In this document: positions 54,311 through 64,000 of the stretch, one piece after another
Layout of the letters: each line of letters opens with the position of its first letter
Position numbering within the stretch: the first letter of the stretch is position 1
Assembly: GCA_947396885.1 (NCBI GenBank)
Contig: OX377205.1
Coordinates: 69,536,969 to 69,600,968 of the forward strand
Direction of reading: 5' to 3'
DNA: 64,000 bases
Source: Heligmosomoides polygyrus polygyrus
Lineage: Eukaryota; Nematoda; Chromadorea; Rhabditida; Heligmosomidae
Program-made: the position numbers and the translations under genes
The notes under the pieces: generated by a model
What the model saw: the letters and a program-made list of their open reading frames with translations, nothing else
Told to the model about the DNA's origin: nothing
Databases searched by the model: none

Positions 54311-55579
54311 CCGAATGTATAATAATTGAATACTAGCCTCTCTTGAGTGTGTGCTTTGGTTCCAGCTACTAAATGCAAAGTCACTTATTCTAACCCAAGA
54401 TGACAGTTTAAAAAAGGGGTCGTTCAAAACATGAGATGAAGCGAACCATTCAAAGCATATGCGTAACTTTATGTTTTATTTTGCTTAAATAGCAGGAAAG
54501 CATCTTTATAGAAATAGTTGTTTTATAGAATATAAGAGAGAATTTGTATGGTGTACACGACATCATTATGGCGAGGACAGCACGGGAATAGAGTACAAAT
54601 GTTTATACACAGAGGCGAGCATATAAACAGCAATTTTCAAAAATTCGCTGAGAAACTCTCATAGCACAGTAATGGTTCTTAACGCATCACGAATATCAGC
54701 TAGACCCTGACTTTCCATCACAGGCGGTATTTCCGTAACGCTGAGAAGAGTATGTTGCACGAAAAACGGTCAGAGCGATTATAGGCAAATGTGAGCAGCG
54801 TACGATATGACAGACATTAAACGAGATGACGAAGTCTTAAAGCAGTATTACTCCGTAATTCGGATATGGTCAGAGGAGAATCGTGAAAAGAATTAGTATC
54901 ATGAACAGTAGAGAGAGCCAGAAGGTGTTCTCTGTGTCGCCGATGTAGTCCATACGAAGAAGTCGTCGCGTACGGAGCTTCTTCCCGTTCCTTGCTGACC
55001 ACTCAATCCAGAAGTCCTGCCTCTCCGAGTGGAAATCGCGAAAGGATGCTAGCATTTCTGACAGTTGGCCTGCTCGCTTCCAGTACCTGAGGGAGTGCGC
55101 GACATTAATTCCAACTTCCAACTTGAAAGAGAACTGAAGAAGAAAATGGCTCCAGAAGCGTGAAACGTTAGCACTTGTAATTAGAAATAATGTCATTATT
55201 ACTTTCATCTGCTCAGGAAAGTAAAAATGTCAAGCCAGCGCAATAGGAGACATGCCTTCGATGTTCCAGCATCAACAACAGGTCTTGTAATAGCATCTGT
55301 TCTAGAAGAGGTCGTGGCTATAGTATTACATCTGACCTGCAGAAAACGTGGAGGCGTCAAGCTACTCAGACATTTGAGCACCACTAAGCGAAGAGAGCGC
55401 TCGCAACGCGCACAAATGTCCTGCAGCACAATAGCAGCACGTGCTGCAGCGTGAACCAGTGGTGCTATTGTGATGTAAAGCGTACACCAATGAACCTTGT
55501 TCATAACAGGCTCTTCAACTGTAGTCTTCGAAGAACACTGGTGCAGATGAAGAGCCATGTGGATTCGATTTTGCATTGC
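54311..55579. other. No recognised gene
   Basis: Would contain upstream exons of the preceding candidate if it is real. Open frames of 112 and 143 codons on the - strand (54870-55208, 55205-55636) are hydrophobic in parts (FWLSLLFMILILFTILL) but were not assignable. Confidence 0.3.
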
Positions 55580-55581
55580 TA

Positions 55582-56843
55582 TTAGGTTGGTGCATAAGTT
55601 CTCGGACATTTGATCCCTCCTGAATTGAAAGCGCATTTTCCCGCCAAGTTTCTCACATGTATCAACGCGTAAACGATCGATCGATAGAGAAAGGAAAGGG
55701 CTACAAGACTGTTCCTGACATTTACTTCTGCGTTGTTAACGTCAGCTATTATGGCTAAGCAATTCATCCCAACTGAGACGCATATTCGATATTCCTGCAT
55801 CAATCTGGCCTCAATGCCAACGAATCGTATCGTCGCCTGAAGGATGTTTACAAAGAGTGCTTCTGCTCGAAGTACTGTGTACCAGTAATTCTCGAAGTTT
55901 GCAGTTGGTGAATTCTCCGTTGAATGTAATGAACGAGAAGGGCGCCCGATAACACTGGATTTGGATGGCCTCCGAAGTAGAGTGGAGGCGGACCCATACC
56001 AAACCACTCGCGAACTGTCAAGCACTTTTAGTGTTAGTCACTCAACTGTCGTTCGAGGATTGAAGACGATTGGCAAGGTGCAAAAATTGGGTCGCTGGGT
56101 ACCTCACGACTTGATACAACATGGCATGGATCGCAGAGCCGATGTCGCTCTGTCTCTCCTTACCCTCAGACGTACCCACGGATGGCTGGACAACCTTGTC
56201 ACCGGAGATGAGAAGTGGATACTCTACTCTAATTATCACCGGCGTGCATAGTGGGTTAACGCAACTGGAGAGGCAGAGGACGTTCCGAAACCCGACCTTC
56301 ACGTCAAAAAGATGATGCTATGCATTTGGTGGAGCGTTCTTGGCGTAGAATACTGGGAGCTCCCGGACGAAGGGATAACAGTGACGGCAGAGGTTTACGT
56401 CAACCAACTGAGGAAGTTGAGGGCCCACCTTCAAACCACACGAGGAGAGCAAGTGAAGGTGTATTTTCAACACGACAACGCTAGACCGCATATTGCTAGA
56501 GCGACGGCGGCTGAGTTGGCGGACTACGGATGGACCGTTCTTCCACATCCACCTTACTCATCAGATCTCGCCCCTTCTGATTATCATCTGTTTTCAAGCC
56601 ATCAACGGTATTTGGACGGCCATCAATTTAGGAACCGAGAGGATGTCAAGGAGGCAGTGCTCACATTTTTCGAATCACAACCGGCCACGTTTTGGAGAAA
56701 AGGCATCCAAGACTTACCAGCACTTTGGCGAAAGACAACTGATGTAAAGGGTTGTTACTTCAAATGATTTGATATTGTTGTTCGTATGTTGTGATAATAA
56801 ATATTTCATGCCCCAAATGTCCGAGAACTTATGCACCAACCTT
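55582..56843 (+). mobile_element. mariner transposon, near full length, N-terminus degraded
   Basis: The ends TTAGGTTGGTGCATAAGTTC and the inverse at the right (GAACTTATGCACCAACCT) resemble those of the cecropia/Hsmar1-type mariners. TA flanks the left end (55580-55581), and the right end is mutated (CCTTTCC). The + frames show VEADPYQTTRELSSTFSVSH and IGKVQKLGRWVPHDL (helix-turn-helix part), LDNLVTGDEKWILYSNYHRR (first Asp), then one open stretch from 56312 with DLHVKKMMLCIWWSVLGVEY, VYFQHDNARPHIARA (second Asp), HPPYSSDLAPSDYHLF (third Asp) and the terminus at 56767. The first 120 codons contain several stops. A TAG follows HRRA, so no whole enzyme exists. Confidence 0.92.
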
Positions 56844-56844
56844 T

Positions 56845-57472
56845 CCTTAGCATTTTGCATTGTGTCCGGTAGATTTCTTTTCGATTGCCGATTTTTGTGT
56901 TCTGTCTGTTCATCTTTCTTTTAGTGCTAGAGCCGCGTTCCTTTTTTGCCGAACGATTGTCCTATGCATTCGAAATATACATGACACATTCTGTCCAGAG
57001 ATAGCCTCAGGATTGTTGTATACGTCGGTTATCCCATCAATTACTGATCTATGAGACGCGCAGTTTTAAAGTCTGCTATGTAGAAAATAGAAGGCTAAAC
57101 CGCCACATTGTCTCGGCCAGGCGTGTACGGTTTGTTCCATGGCCACCGTTTGACGTCTGCGCTGTTATATATTTGACCCGGTCGTTGCTGTTGTCAGGTG
57201 CCGAGATTGAGTTTTTTTTCTTCTTTCTTCATGTAACGTGCAACGGCGGAACAGTGTGTCTAGGTTTTGTAATAGACTGGTTTAGGTTGTTTGTAAAATG
57301 CACACTGATGATAATAATATCTACAAAACCATTCATTGAAAAGTTCAAGAAGACTTCTGGACTGGTAAGTGGGAACTGACTCTAGCAGCAGAAAATCCAA
57401 ACGCTTTGTCGTTGGAAACTAGCCGCACTGTCAAAAATGCGTCCTACAATACCGCCCGCGTCACGCGCTCAA
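56845..57472. other. No recognised gene
   Basis: About 630 bp between a mariner and a foldback repeat; nothing recognised. Confidence 0.35.
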
Positions 57473-59316
57473 ACACCTTATTTTCCAGGACCTGCATGTT
57501 TTCGGATTATCTCAAGCATGGCGTGCGTTGTCAGTGCTCTGTCATGCCTGGAATGTTCCGAGAGCGCGTCGTGCACAATGCATATAGGATCGAAGCTATC
57601 CATCGAATGAGTGGAAGCATGTCCACTGGGTTTCTATCTTCGCTTAATGGGAAATGTAAAGCCTTCAAGATATCTTGCACCGTTCAAAGAATTTCATAAG
57701 AAACTTCCGGCCGTCCTACTTAGGATTTGCTCCATCCAGTCCGACGAGCTTTTGGAGTGCGCCGTACACAATGCATATAGGATCGAACCTATCAATCGAG
57801 TGAGCGGAAGCGGTTCTAATGTCGTTCTAAACAGCACAGCTTATCCTCTTTAGGTCCTTAGTGCACACGGTGACAGCAACTTATACAAATGAAGAGGTTT
57901 TGTGAAGCGAGAAGGAAGAGTGCGCCGTGCACAATGCATATACGATAGAACCGTTTGAAATCAGAACAGATTAGAAATTCACGCCCACCCTACTCAGGAA
58001 TTGCTGTACTCTTTCTCGTACTCGCTTGAAGAATTCTGTACTCGCTCTGTATTCGCTTATTTCCGCCGCCCTAAAATAGCAGTTGGTGCTAAGGCAGTTA
58101 AATCAGCTAGGAAGTTGTGCGTACGACATCGTAAAGAGCTTTAAGCTTTCTGCTCTGCTGCGCAGTTGTAGGTCGTTAGCTCTCTGCCTCTTCTCGCAGG
58201 GTTCGACTGAAATTGAAAAAAAAAATCGTGTCACACAAGGCTAACCTGCATTTTTGCAGCGCTTTAATATAGTCCAGTCATAAGTTACGTTGCTGTGTTT
58301 CAGCGCGCTACTAGAACTGTTGCTGCCTAAAAAACACACAAACTGCAACAGGAAAGGTTCGCACATGACAGAGTTATCGCGCTCAGAACACGCCCGCGCG
58401 TGCAATTTAGCACGACAACGGCCGATGTTCTTCTTGCTCTTACTCGCCCAGATTACAGTTTTCCCTACTCCCAATAACACCGTTCAACTCAGCATGAAAA
58501 ACTCTATCGAATGGTGTCAAGCTTGGCTCAATTCAAAAATATCGATTTTCAATGACGTCAACGTCCGTCTGCCGCGGCCTCGAGCGGTCTTGTCCTCGAT
58601 GTGAATCCTGTCGATATTTCCAAAATCGGTCGAAATTGATACCATTCCATAGCGCTTTTCATGCTGAACAGAATGGTAATGTGGCGAGTGTTGAACACTC
58701 AAATATGGGCGAGTAAGAGCGCAAGAAACTCTAACCGCTATCTTTCGCCGCTTTAAACTGGCAGCTAAGTCTAAAGCAGTTTAGGAAGCCGAAAAATTCT
58801 GTGCACGTCATGGTGAAGCACTTTAGCCGCTCTGTTACCATACGCATTTGAAACCCGTTTACTCGTCGGGTCTTCCTGCAATGGTCCACTGAAGTCGGAA
58901 AAAATGCGTCACACAAGTCCCACCTGCATTTTCGCATCCATGTAACATTGCCTCTTCCTAAGCTACGCCGTTCTACTTTGATGTACTACTAGACCGTTGT
59001 ACTGCCTACAAGACCCTAGAGCTGTGGCCGAAAAGATATGATCTTGAAAGAGTTGTTGCGATCCGAAAGGGCGGCTGGAAATTTCTGATAAAATCCTCCA
59101 AACCGTGCAAGATAGCCTTGAAGGCTTTACATTTTCCATTAAGCAAAGATAGAAACCCAGTGAACATACTTCCGCTCATTCGATGGATAGGTTCGATCCT
59201 ATATGCATTGTGCACGGCGCACTCTCGGAGCATTCCAGGCATGACAGAGCACTGTCAACGCACGCCATGCTTGAGATAATCCGAAAACATGCACGTCCCG
59301 GAAAATAAGGTGCTCT
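57473..59316. repeat. Inverted-repeat element with internal direct duplications
   Basis: The arm 57473-57720 is the inverse of 59050-59316; matching stretches include CTCAAGCATGGCGTGCGTTG, CAGTGCTCTGTCATGCCTGG, CACAATGCATATAGGATCG and AAGCCTTCAAG. The CACAATGCATATA(G/C) segment recurs two more times inside (57764 and 57930). The segments 58090-58340 and 58735-59010 are diverged direct repeats (shared TCACACAAG, CCTGCATTTT, CTACTAGA). No coding content is recognised, so this is probably a non-autonomous DNA transposon enlarged by internal duplications. Confidence 0.6.
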
Positions 59317-61720
59317 AATCGCAAAGGCCTGCTGCAGTTATTTTTTAGGCCACCCACGGCGAAAACGCGGTGGTCTGGTAAAGTTTTATAAATATTTGTG
59401 TAGAGCTCGAGAAGACAAATCGAACGGTGTCAACAGTTTCTCAAACAACCTAAAATTGAATGAGTTATGAGCATGCGACTGTTGGCGACGGATTTTTCCG
59501 TCGCAAACCGTCTTTTTGACTGCGCGACGTGGGCGGTATTGTACAAGGAAAGAGGTGTCACATTGGAAACAACATTCGTGATCTTGGCTTCTTAAAATCT
59601 AGAAACCTGAGTTTTGATTTGCACTATGAAGCATTGGTCAAAAAGCTAACTCAGCATCTACAACCTTTTTAAACCGCTGAAGAGCAGAGTTCCTCAAATC
59701 CTTCAGCGGACATATAAGATATATGTAAGACCTATTGCAGCATGTGGAACAACAGTTTTCGGTCCTTCTCGACGACCTCTAGAGCCGTGAAGCTATTGAA
59801 AAACTTGTTTGTTTGTCTTCTTTGCTTTGCTTTTCTATCGTGATACCAGCCCATCCGACTAGAATAGATTCGAAAATTTTATCACTTAATGTTCCGCGAT
59901 CTCCTAGGATCGATTTCACTGTGCAAAGCCGAGCCCTGTGCCAATTGACTGAGCAACGACATCATCCTAGCCATGCTGTACACATTGTACGCGGCGTCGA
60001 GCGGAGTGACAGTTGACGATGATCGACATCGACGCACCGGCTCGAGGACTCGCGGACTCAGACACAACGTTTCCAGTCCGTTGCTTCTGTGCACCGCAAC
60101 TGGCACAGAGTTTGTCCTAAGTGGCTCGTTCGCTTCATTTTTTTCTTCTCTTCCGACTACGATGCACCGCTCTTTCATCTCTTGTGGTGATAGTACCTTG
60201 GGGACCAAGTAGGTTAGTTTTTTTAGCCCAACATGCCACACTCCGAATTTACTCACTAGTCCAGGAGGTGATTCTTGACATGAGGAAGTTCAGAAACTGT
60301 CGATGGAAGTTGGGCAGGTAATATACTTCGGTTCCTGTTTTCAACTTTCCACAAGCAGACTAATCTTATATCTTATACATTGTCTACATGATGTTAACAC
60401 CATTCTTTGAACGAGGTCCATGTCTCTAATTTATGTGAGAGAAGTCGCGTTAAGAAGTAGCGATTCGAATGCGAGGCATATGGCGTGAAAGCTTTACCTC
60501 TCATTTCAATACCGATATTCTTAAACTTTAACAGATGGTGACAAACTGCCACCCCTGTGAACCTACGAATCGATGTGAACAGGATGAAATAGATGCAAAG
60601 GGCAGTCGAACCACTGCCACCGTCTTCTGATACAGTGCTGCAGTCAATGAACGCATTGCTTCAAAAATAGTCTGCAATTTCCACAGGGCTTGTTATGGTG
60701 GTTGGACTTTGGATAAATTACACAGCTTTTACCCAGCCAACTCTACTAATTGAATTTTGCTTCATTTCTAAACCATGTACCGATGTAAATACCTGCTCTT
60801 AAAAACGACATTGCACAAACGCCCGCTCGCATGCACCAGATAACGACTATGAAACTGCCAGAAGATGCGTTTCTCTCCCGTTTCAACTTGGCAAGGAGAT
60901 AGAGTATTCTAGCGAGTTCTCCGCTCAAGATGGTTCTTCTTGCATGTTCCGTCTCGTGAGATCAAAGTTTACAGAGTTTTTTTAGACAAATTGTAGCAAA
61001 TAGACTTGAACTCGTTGACACCTAACTGGGAAATACCAGTGAGAGCCAAAAAAGGCTATAACGTCACAGATTTCACGGATTTTTCTCGCCTGTATTTTGC
61101 TAGAGTATGTGATTTCCATAAAAATTTGCAATAGGTTTGCAACCCAGTAAAGGAGATTCAGAAATATGCGGTCCGCCTATCTGGAAAGCTTGCAAAAGAT
61201 ACGTTGAAGACAGATTTGCCCGAACACATCAGAGGCACACTAACAAGTAAAACTATTGCGCCCATAGAAAAAACGAGCGTTTTCAACTGGTAACGTTAAG
61301 AGTGACTGTTGAATGGGCCAAAAATGGGGCAGCCTGAGCTTGTTCGAATGCCAGAAGAGTTGGCGGCAAATGCTACTCAATAAGTAAAATTTAACTAATT
61401 ATTGTGCCTTGGCTACAGAAAACCGAATTTCAGATTCTGGACGAATCTAGGCCTAACAAAAGTAGGATAGGTCTGGTGGTAGGCTCAAAGAAAGGTAGCC
61501 TTCGCTAGGGATGCATGGAAGAGTGCACTGAAATTAGTGTTAGGACGAGCTCTACAGGACTCAAGTTATATCGAGTCTTATCGAAAGCTCACATTCACAT
61601 CCCTAGCGTAAACTACCTACAATTGCTGCAATTTCAGAAGTAGCATGCCATCACTTAAAAAGGCAATGCGCTTGTTCCTGTAAGTGATCTTTTCACGCTT
61701 TGTTATGAGCTAAATATATA
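59317..61720. other. No recognised gene
   Basis: About 2.4 kb. A broken + strand frame around 61130-61370 (KEIQKYAVRLSGKLAKDT, MPEELAANATQ) looks coding-like but was not identified; the 124-codon - strand frame at 59882-60256 is also unknown. Confidence 0.35.
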
Positions 61721-62968
61721 GAGTGACCCTAAAGTTTGTGTGCATTTAGTCCGCCCCTTCTTATTGTATCACATCGATCGATGTCACGCTATGCAAACAA
61801 AGATTGGGCGTACAATGGTTCGAACTATTAGCTAACACATCTTAGTGAATCTTGTGGCGACCTTCTGGCTAGAAGATGTCTTCAAAATCTAGTGACTGTA
61901 TCCATGCCCGCCGCTTTTGCTCAACTTCTACCGTTTTGGGAACACGAGGAGGCAAACGACAGAACTGATGCGCAGGAAGTTTGGCCAGGACGTTCTCTCC
62001 TGCAACTGCATGACAAACTGGTGAAGTTGCTTCAAGAACGGAGAGTTTGACATCGAAAGCCGTCCGAAGTCAGGTCGACCATCTTCTATGAATGACGACG
62101 CAGTATTTGATGCGTTTGAGAGGAATCCCCGATCTTCTTTGCGCGATGTCGAGAGGACAACGGATGTTCCTCGGTAAACAGTGCGGCGTATTTTCTTTCA
62201 CGCCGCCAAAGTCCCAAAAAGACCGAGAATCGTTTCTCATTATCTCACGTCAGAACAGGGAAAGATGAGAGCTAGCATTTGTGATATGACTTTCGCTGGT
62301 TCCCATAGGACGAAGCTGCTGAAATCGCTGGTTGCCGGGATGAAAAGTGGATCTACTACCGTAATCCAGCTCACAGCTCGCTCTGGGTTGACAACGACGC
62401 GCCTCTCCCCACTCGTGCAAAGAGGGATGTCCGTGGGAAAAGATGTTGCTGTCTTTCCGTTCTCACGCCACGGAATGGTGCACTACAATATGTTACCGGA
62501 GAACACCGCAGTCACCTCCCAAATAATATGGAAGAAATGCGAGAGATGCAGTCCTACGCACTTCTCCGCTTCGCCTGACCTCATCTATTGTGGGAGAACG
62601 CCAGATCTTACAAAACTTCAATCACTTGGGCAACCCTAGAGGAGTTGAAACCCTACGCCACCCACCATATAGTCCGGATATCACGCCATGTGACTACCAC
62701 ATCTTCCGGTCTCTCCAGCACTACTGCGATGGGAAGGGGTTGAACACGACGGACAAAGTCGTGAGGGAAGATATGGCGTGAATAGAGAGACCCGGGCGCA
62801 GACTTCTGGAGGCAGTCTTATGGATCGTTGGGAAGGAGCTGGGTGCAACCGTGGCGGATACATAATTGGCGTTGATTTGTTTATCTTGAGTTACAAATAA
62901 ATGAATATTGAAAATCAATTTCACACGAAAATAACTGCATATATGCACACACGCATCTTATTCCTTAC
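61721..62968 (+). mobile_element. mariner-family transposon, degenerate
   Basis: The left end GAGTGACCCTAAAGTTTGTG follows TA at 61719-61720. The right end, TGCACACACGCATCTTATTC with TA at 62969-62970, is only weakly inverse, so that boundary is tentative. The + frames contain FKNGEFDIESRPKSGRPSS, FERNPRSSLRDVERTTDVPR, VRRIFFHAAKVPKRPRIVSH, then in another frame DEKWIYYRNPAHSSLWVDND (first Asp), GMVHYNMLPENTAVTSQI and HPPYSPDITPCDYHIFRSLQ (third Asp). The second-Asp motif reads WENARS instead of HDNARP. Several frameshifts make it non-functional. Its transposase differs clearly from those of the other five mariners. Confidence 0.8.
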
Positions 62969-62970
62969 TA

Positions 62971-64000
62971 CTTTTTCAAAGGAAGAGGACTCAACTAGCA
63001 GAAGACTAATAATTCCGTGGAAATATTGTAATAGTGAAGCATTGGTTGTGAAGTTAACTAAGACGTTAATGAAGTGCTATTGTTGTTATATTTATTCAAT
63101 AAGCTGGCGTTTCTAAATGCTTAAGAAATGCAGAAGGAAATAAGGCCCTTGCAGAATCGGCCGTGTCAGTCAGTGATTCCTGCGCAGACGGGCACGCGAG
63201 TCTTCGTAAAGCATTGACTGCCGCCAACCACAACCGACCCTGCGAAAGTCTATAAGCGTGAACCACAATAGAACCACTAGGCAGCTAAGTTTGTGGCACA
63301 ATAGCACCACGAACGCAGCACAACGCACGCAACACGTGCTGCGAAAGTGCCGCACAAACTGAGCACGATAGGTTTGTACTCGAGCATTAATCGAATACTT
63401 CTACTATTGTGCTCGGTTGTGCAGAAACGTCCAAGTAGGTAATATTGATTCACCTTAGGAGTTATATATGTAAATTTTTCATTGAATTCCCTTCAAAAAG
63501 AATAATTCGATTCGCAAAACAACACTCATCAGTGTTCCGTAGTGTAGGAAAAATGAGCACATCTCACTCACTAACCACCACGTTATACCTATAGAAATTT
63601 ACTCCTCTCGTTGGGAGCTACCCGCTTTAGAACTGCTTCAAGACCTGCTTCTCTGTTGTCACCTGTGTAGTGCTGCCAGGACACGCTTTGAGGTCGTACC
63701 GGGTAGATTGCTCAGACCTCCGTACTGTTTTCTCTAACTTGGAATATTGCCCAGGAAGGTTTTTAAAAGTATTACAGTACGCATTTCTTGTTACTGCTCT
63801 GCTTGAGTCTGTCACCCGGTGCCATGTCTGATACTGACACCCCTTCCTGTGTTTTCAAACGGTAATTAGTTTTCAGTGGTAGGAATTATGCTCCAATTCC
63901 GGTGAAGATCTTCACACTATGATGTTTTAGCGTTCTGTCCTATCCACTTTTTTACGTTTTTTGTTGTCGTTTTTTCATTTTGCTTCTTCTCTCAATCCTA
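62971..64000. other. No recognised gene up to the window end
   Basis: About 1 kb. A CG-containing patch at 63170-63360 repeats short CACAATAG and GCACAACG elements. No coding frame is supportable. Confidence 0.35.

Noticed and set aside
55205..55636. 143-codon - strand frame that could be a chemoreceptor fragment
   Set aside because: Hydrophobic parts exist nearby, but no seven-helix pattern or family motif could be traced, and the frame overlaps the start of a mariner.

Overview
The window reads as nuclear DNA of a nematode, most likely a strongylid (hookworm or Haemonchus type). Genes are split by introns with TTTCAG-type acceptors, one gene is a nicotinic acetylcholine receptor of the nematode ACR-16/alpha7-like group, and nearly everything else is transposon-derived. 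The phylum is well supported; the order is inference from the style of the RTE, CR1, mariner and SINE repeats. No bacterial features, rRNA or CRISPR arrays were seen.

Left third (1 to about 20.4 kb, + strand): an inverted-repeat element, then one eleven-exon receptor subunit gene from the ATG at 1279 to the TAG at 20439-20441, with AATAAA at 20529. Reading phases of all exons join to a 464-residue protein with signal peptide, Cys-loop, vicinal Cys pair, four membrane segments and a short M3-M4 loop. The one defect is the acceptor of exon 5, which reads CG instead of AG. Introns hold tRNA-derived SINE copies, a 172-bp hairpin MITE, a tandem/inverted repeat block at 9.5-10.9 kb, and an inverted-repeat pair at 13.9-15.3 kb that encloses an exon-like segment of an unidentified membrane protein. 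Intron 10 alone is 11.2 kb.

At 20.6-20.9 kb, on the - strand and tail to tail with the receptor, lie two exons of a small secreted Cys/Gly/Pro-rich protein resembling the N-terminal part of nematode ground-like (GRL) proteins. Its AATAAA lies 18 bp from the receptor's.

From 21 to 64 kb the sequence is a repeat landscape. It contains RTE fragments (21.8, 23.0 and 50.3 kb), a foldback element with very long inverted repeats and a transposase remnant (25.5-26.6 kb), and six mariner copies (28.0, 38.6, 49.3, 51.9, 55.6 and 61.7 kb), two of which are internally deleted. Penelope-like fragments (30.0-30.9, 37.6-38.0 and 38.05-38.5 kb) surround a long CR1-type LINE (33.2-37.55 kb), and a GC-ended element has an 11-bp target duplication (31.9-33.0 kb). 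Two head-to-tail copies of one RTE family follow (40.5-43.4 and 43.5-46.4 kb), the first interrupted by a nested element. A possible two-exon host coding segment lies on the - strand at 53.95-54.31 kb.

Only the receptor and the small secreted protein look like host genes with good support. The mobile elements all carry stops, frameshifts or deletions and look inactive.
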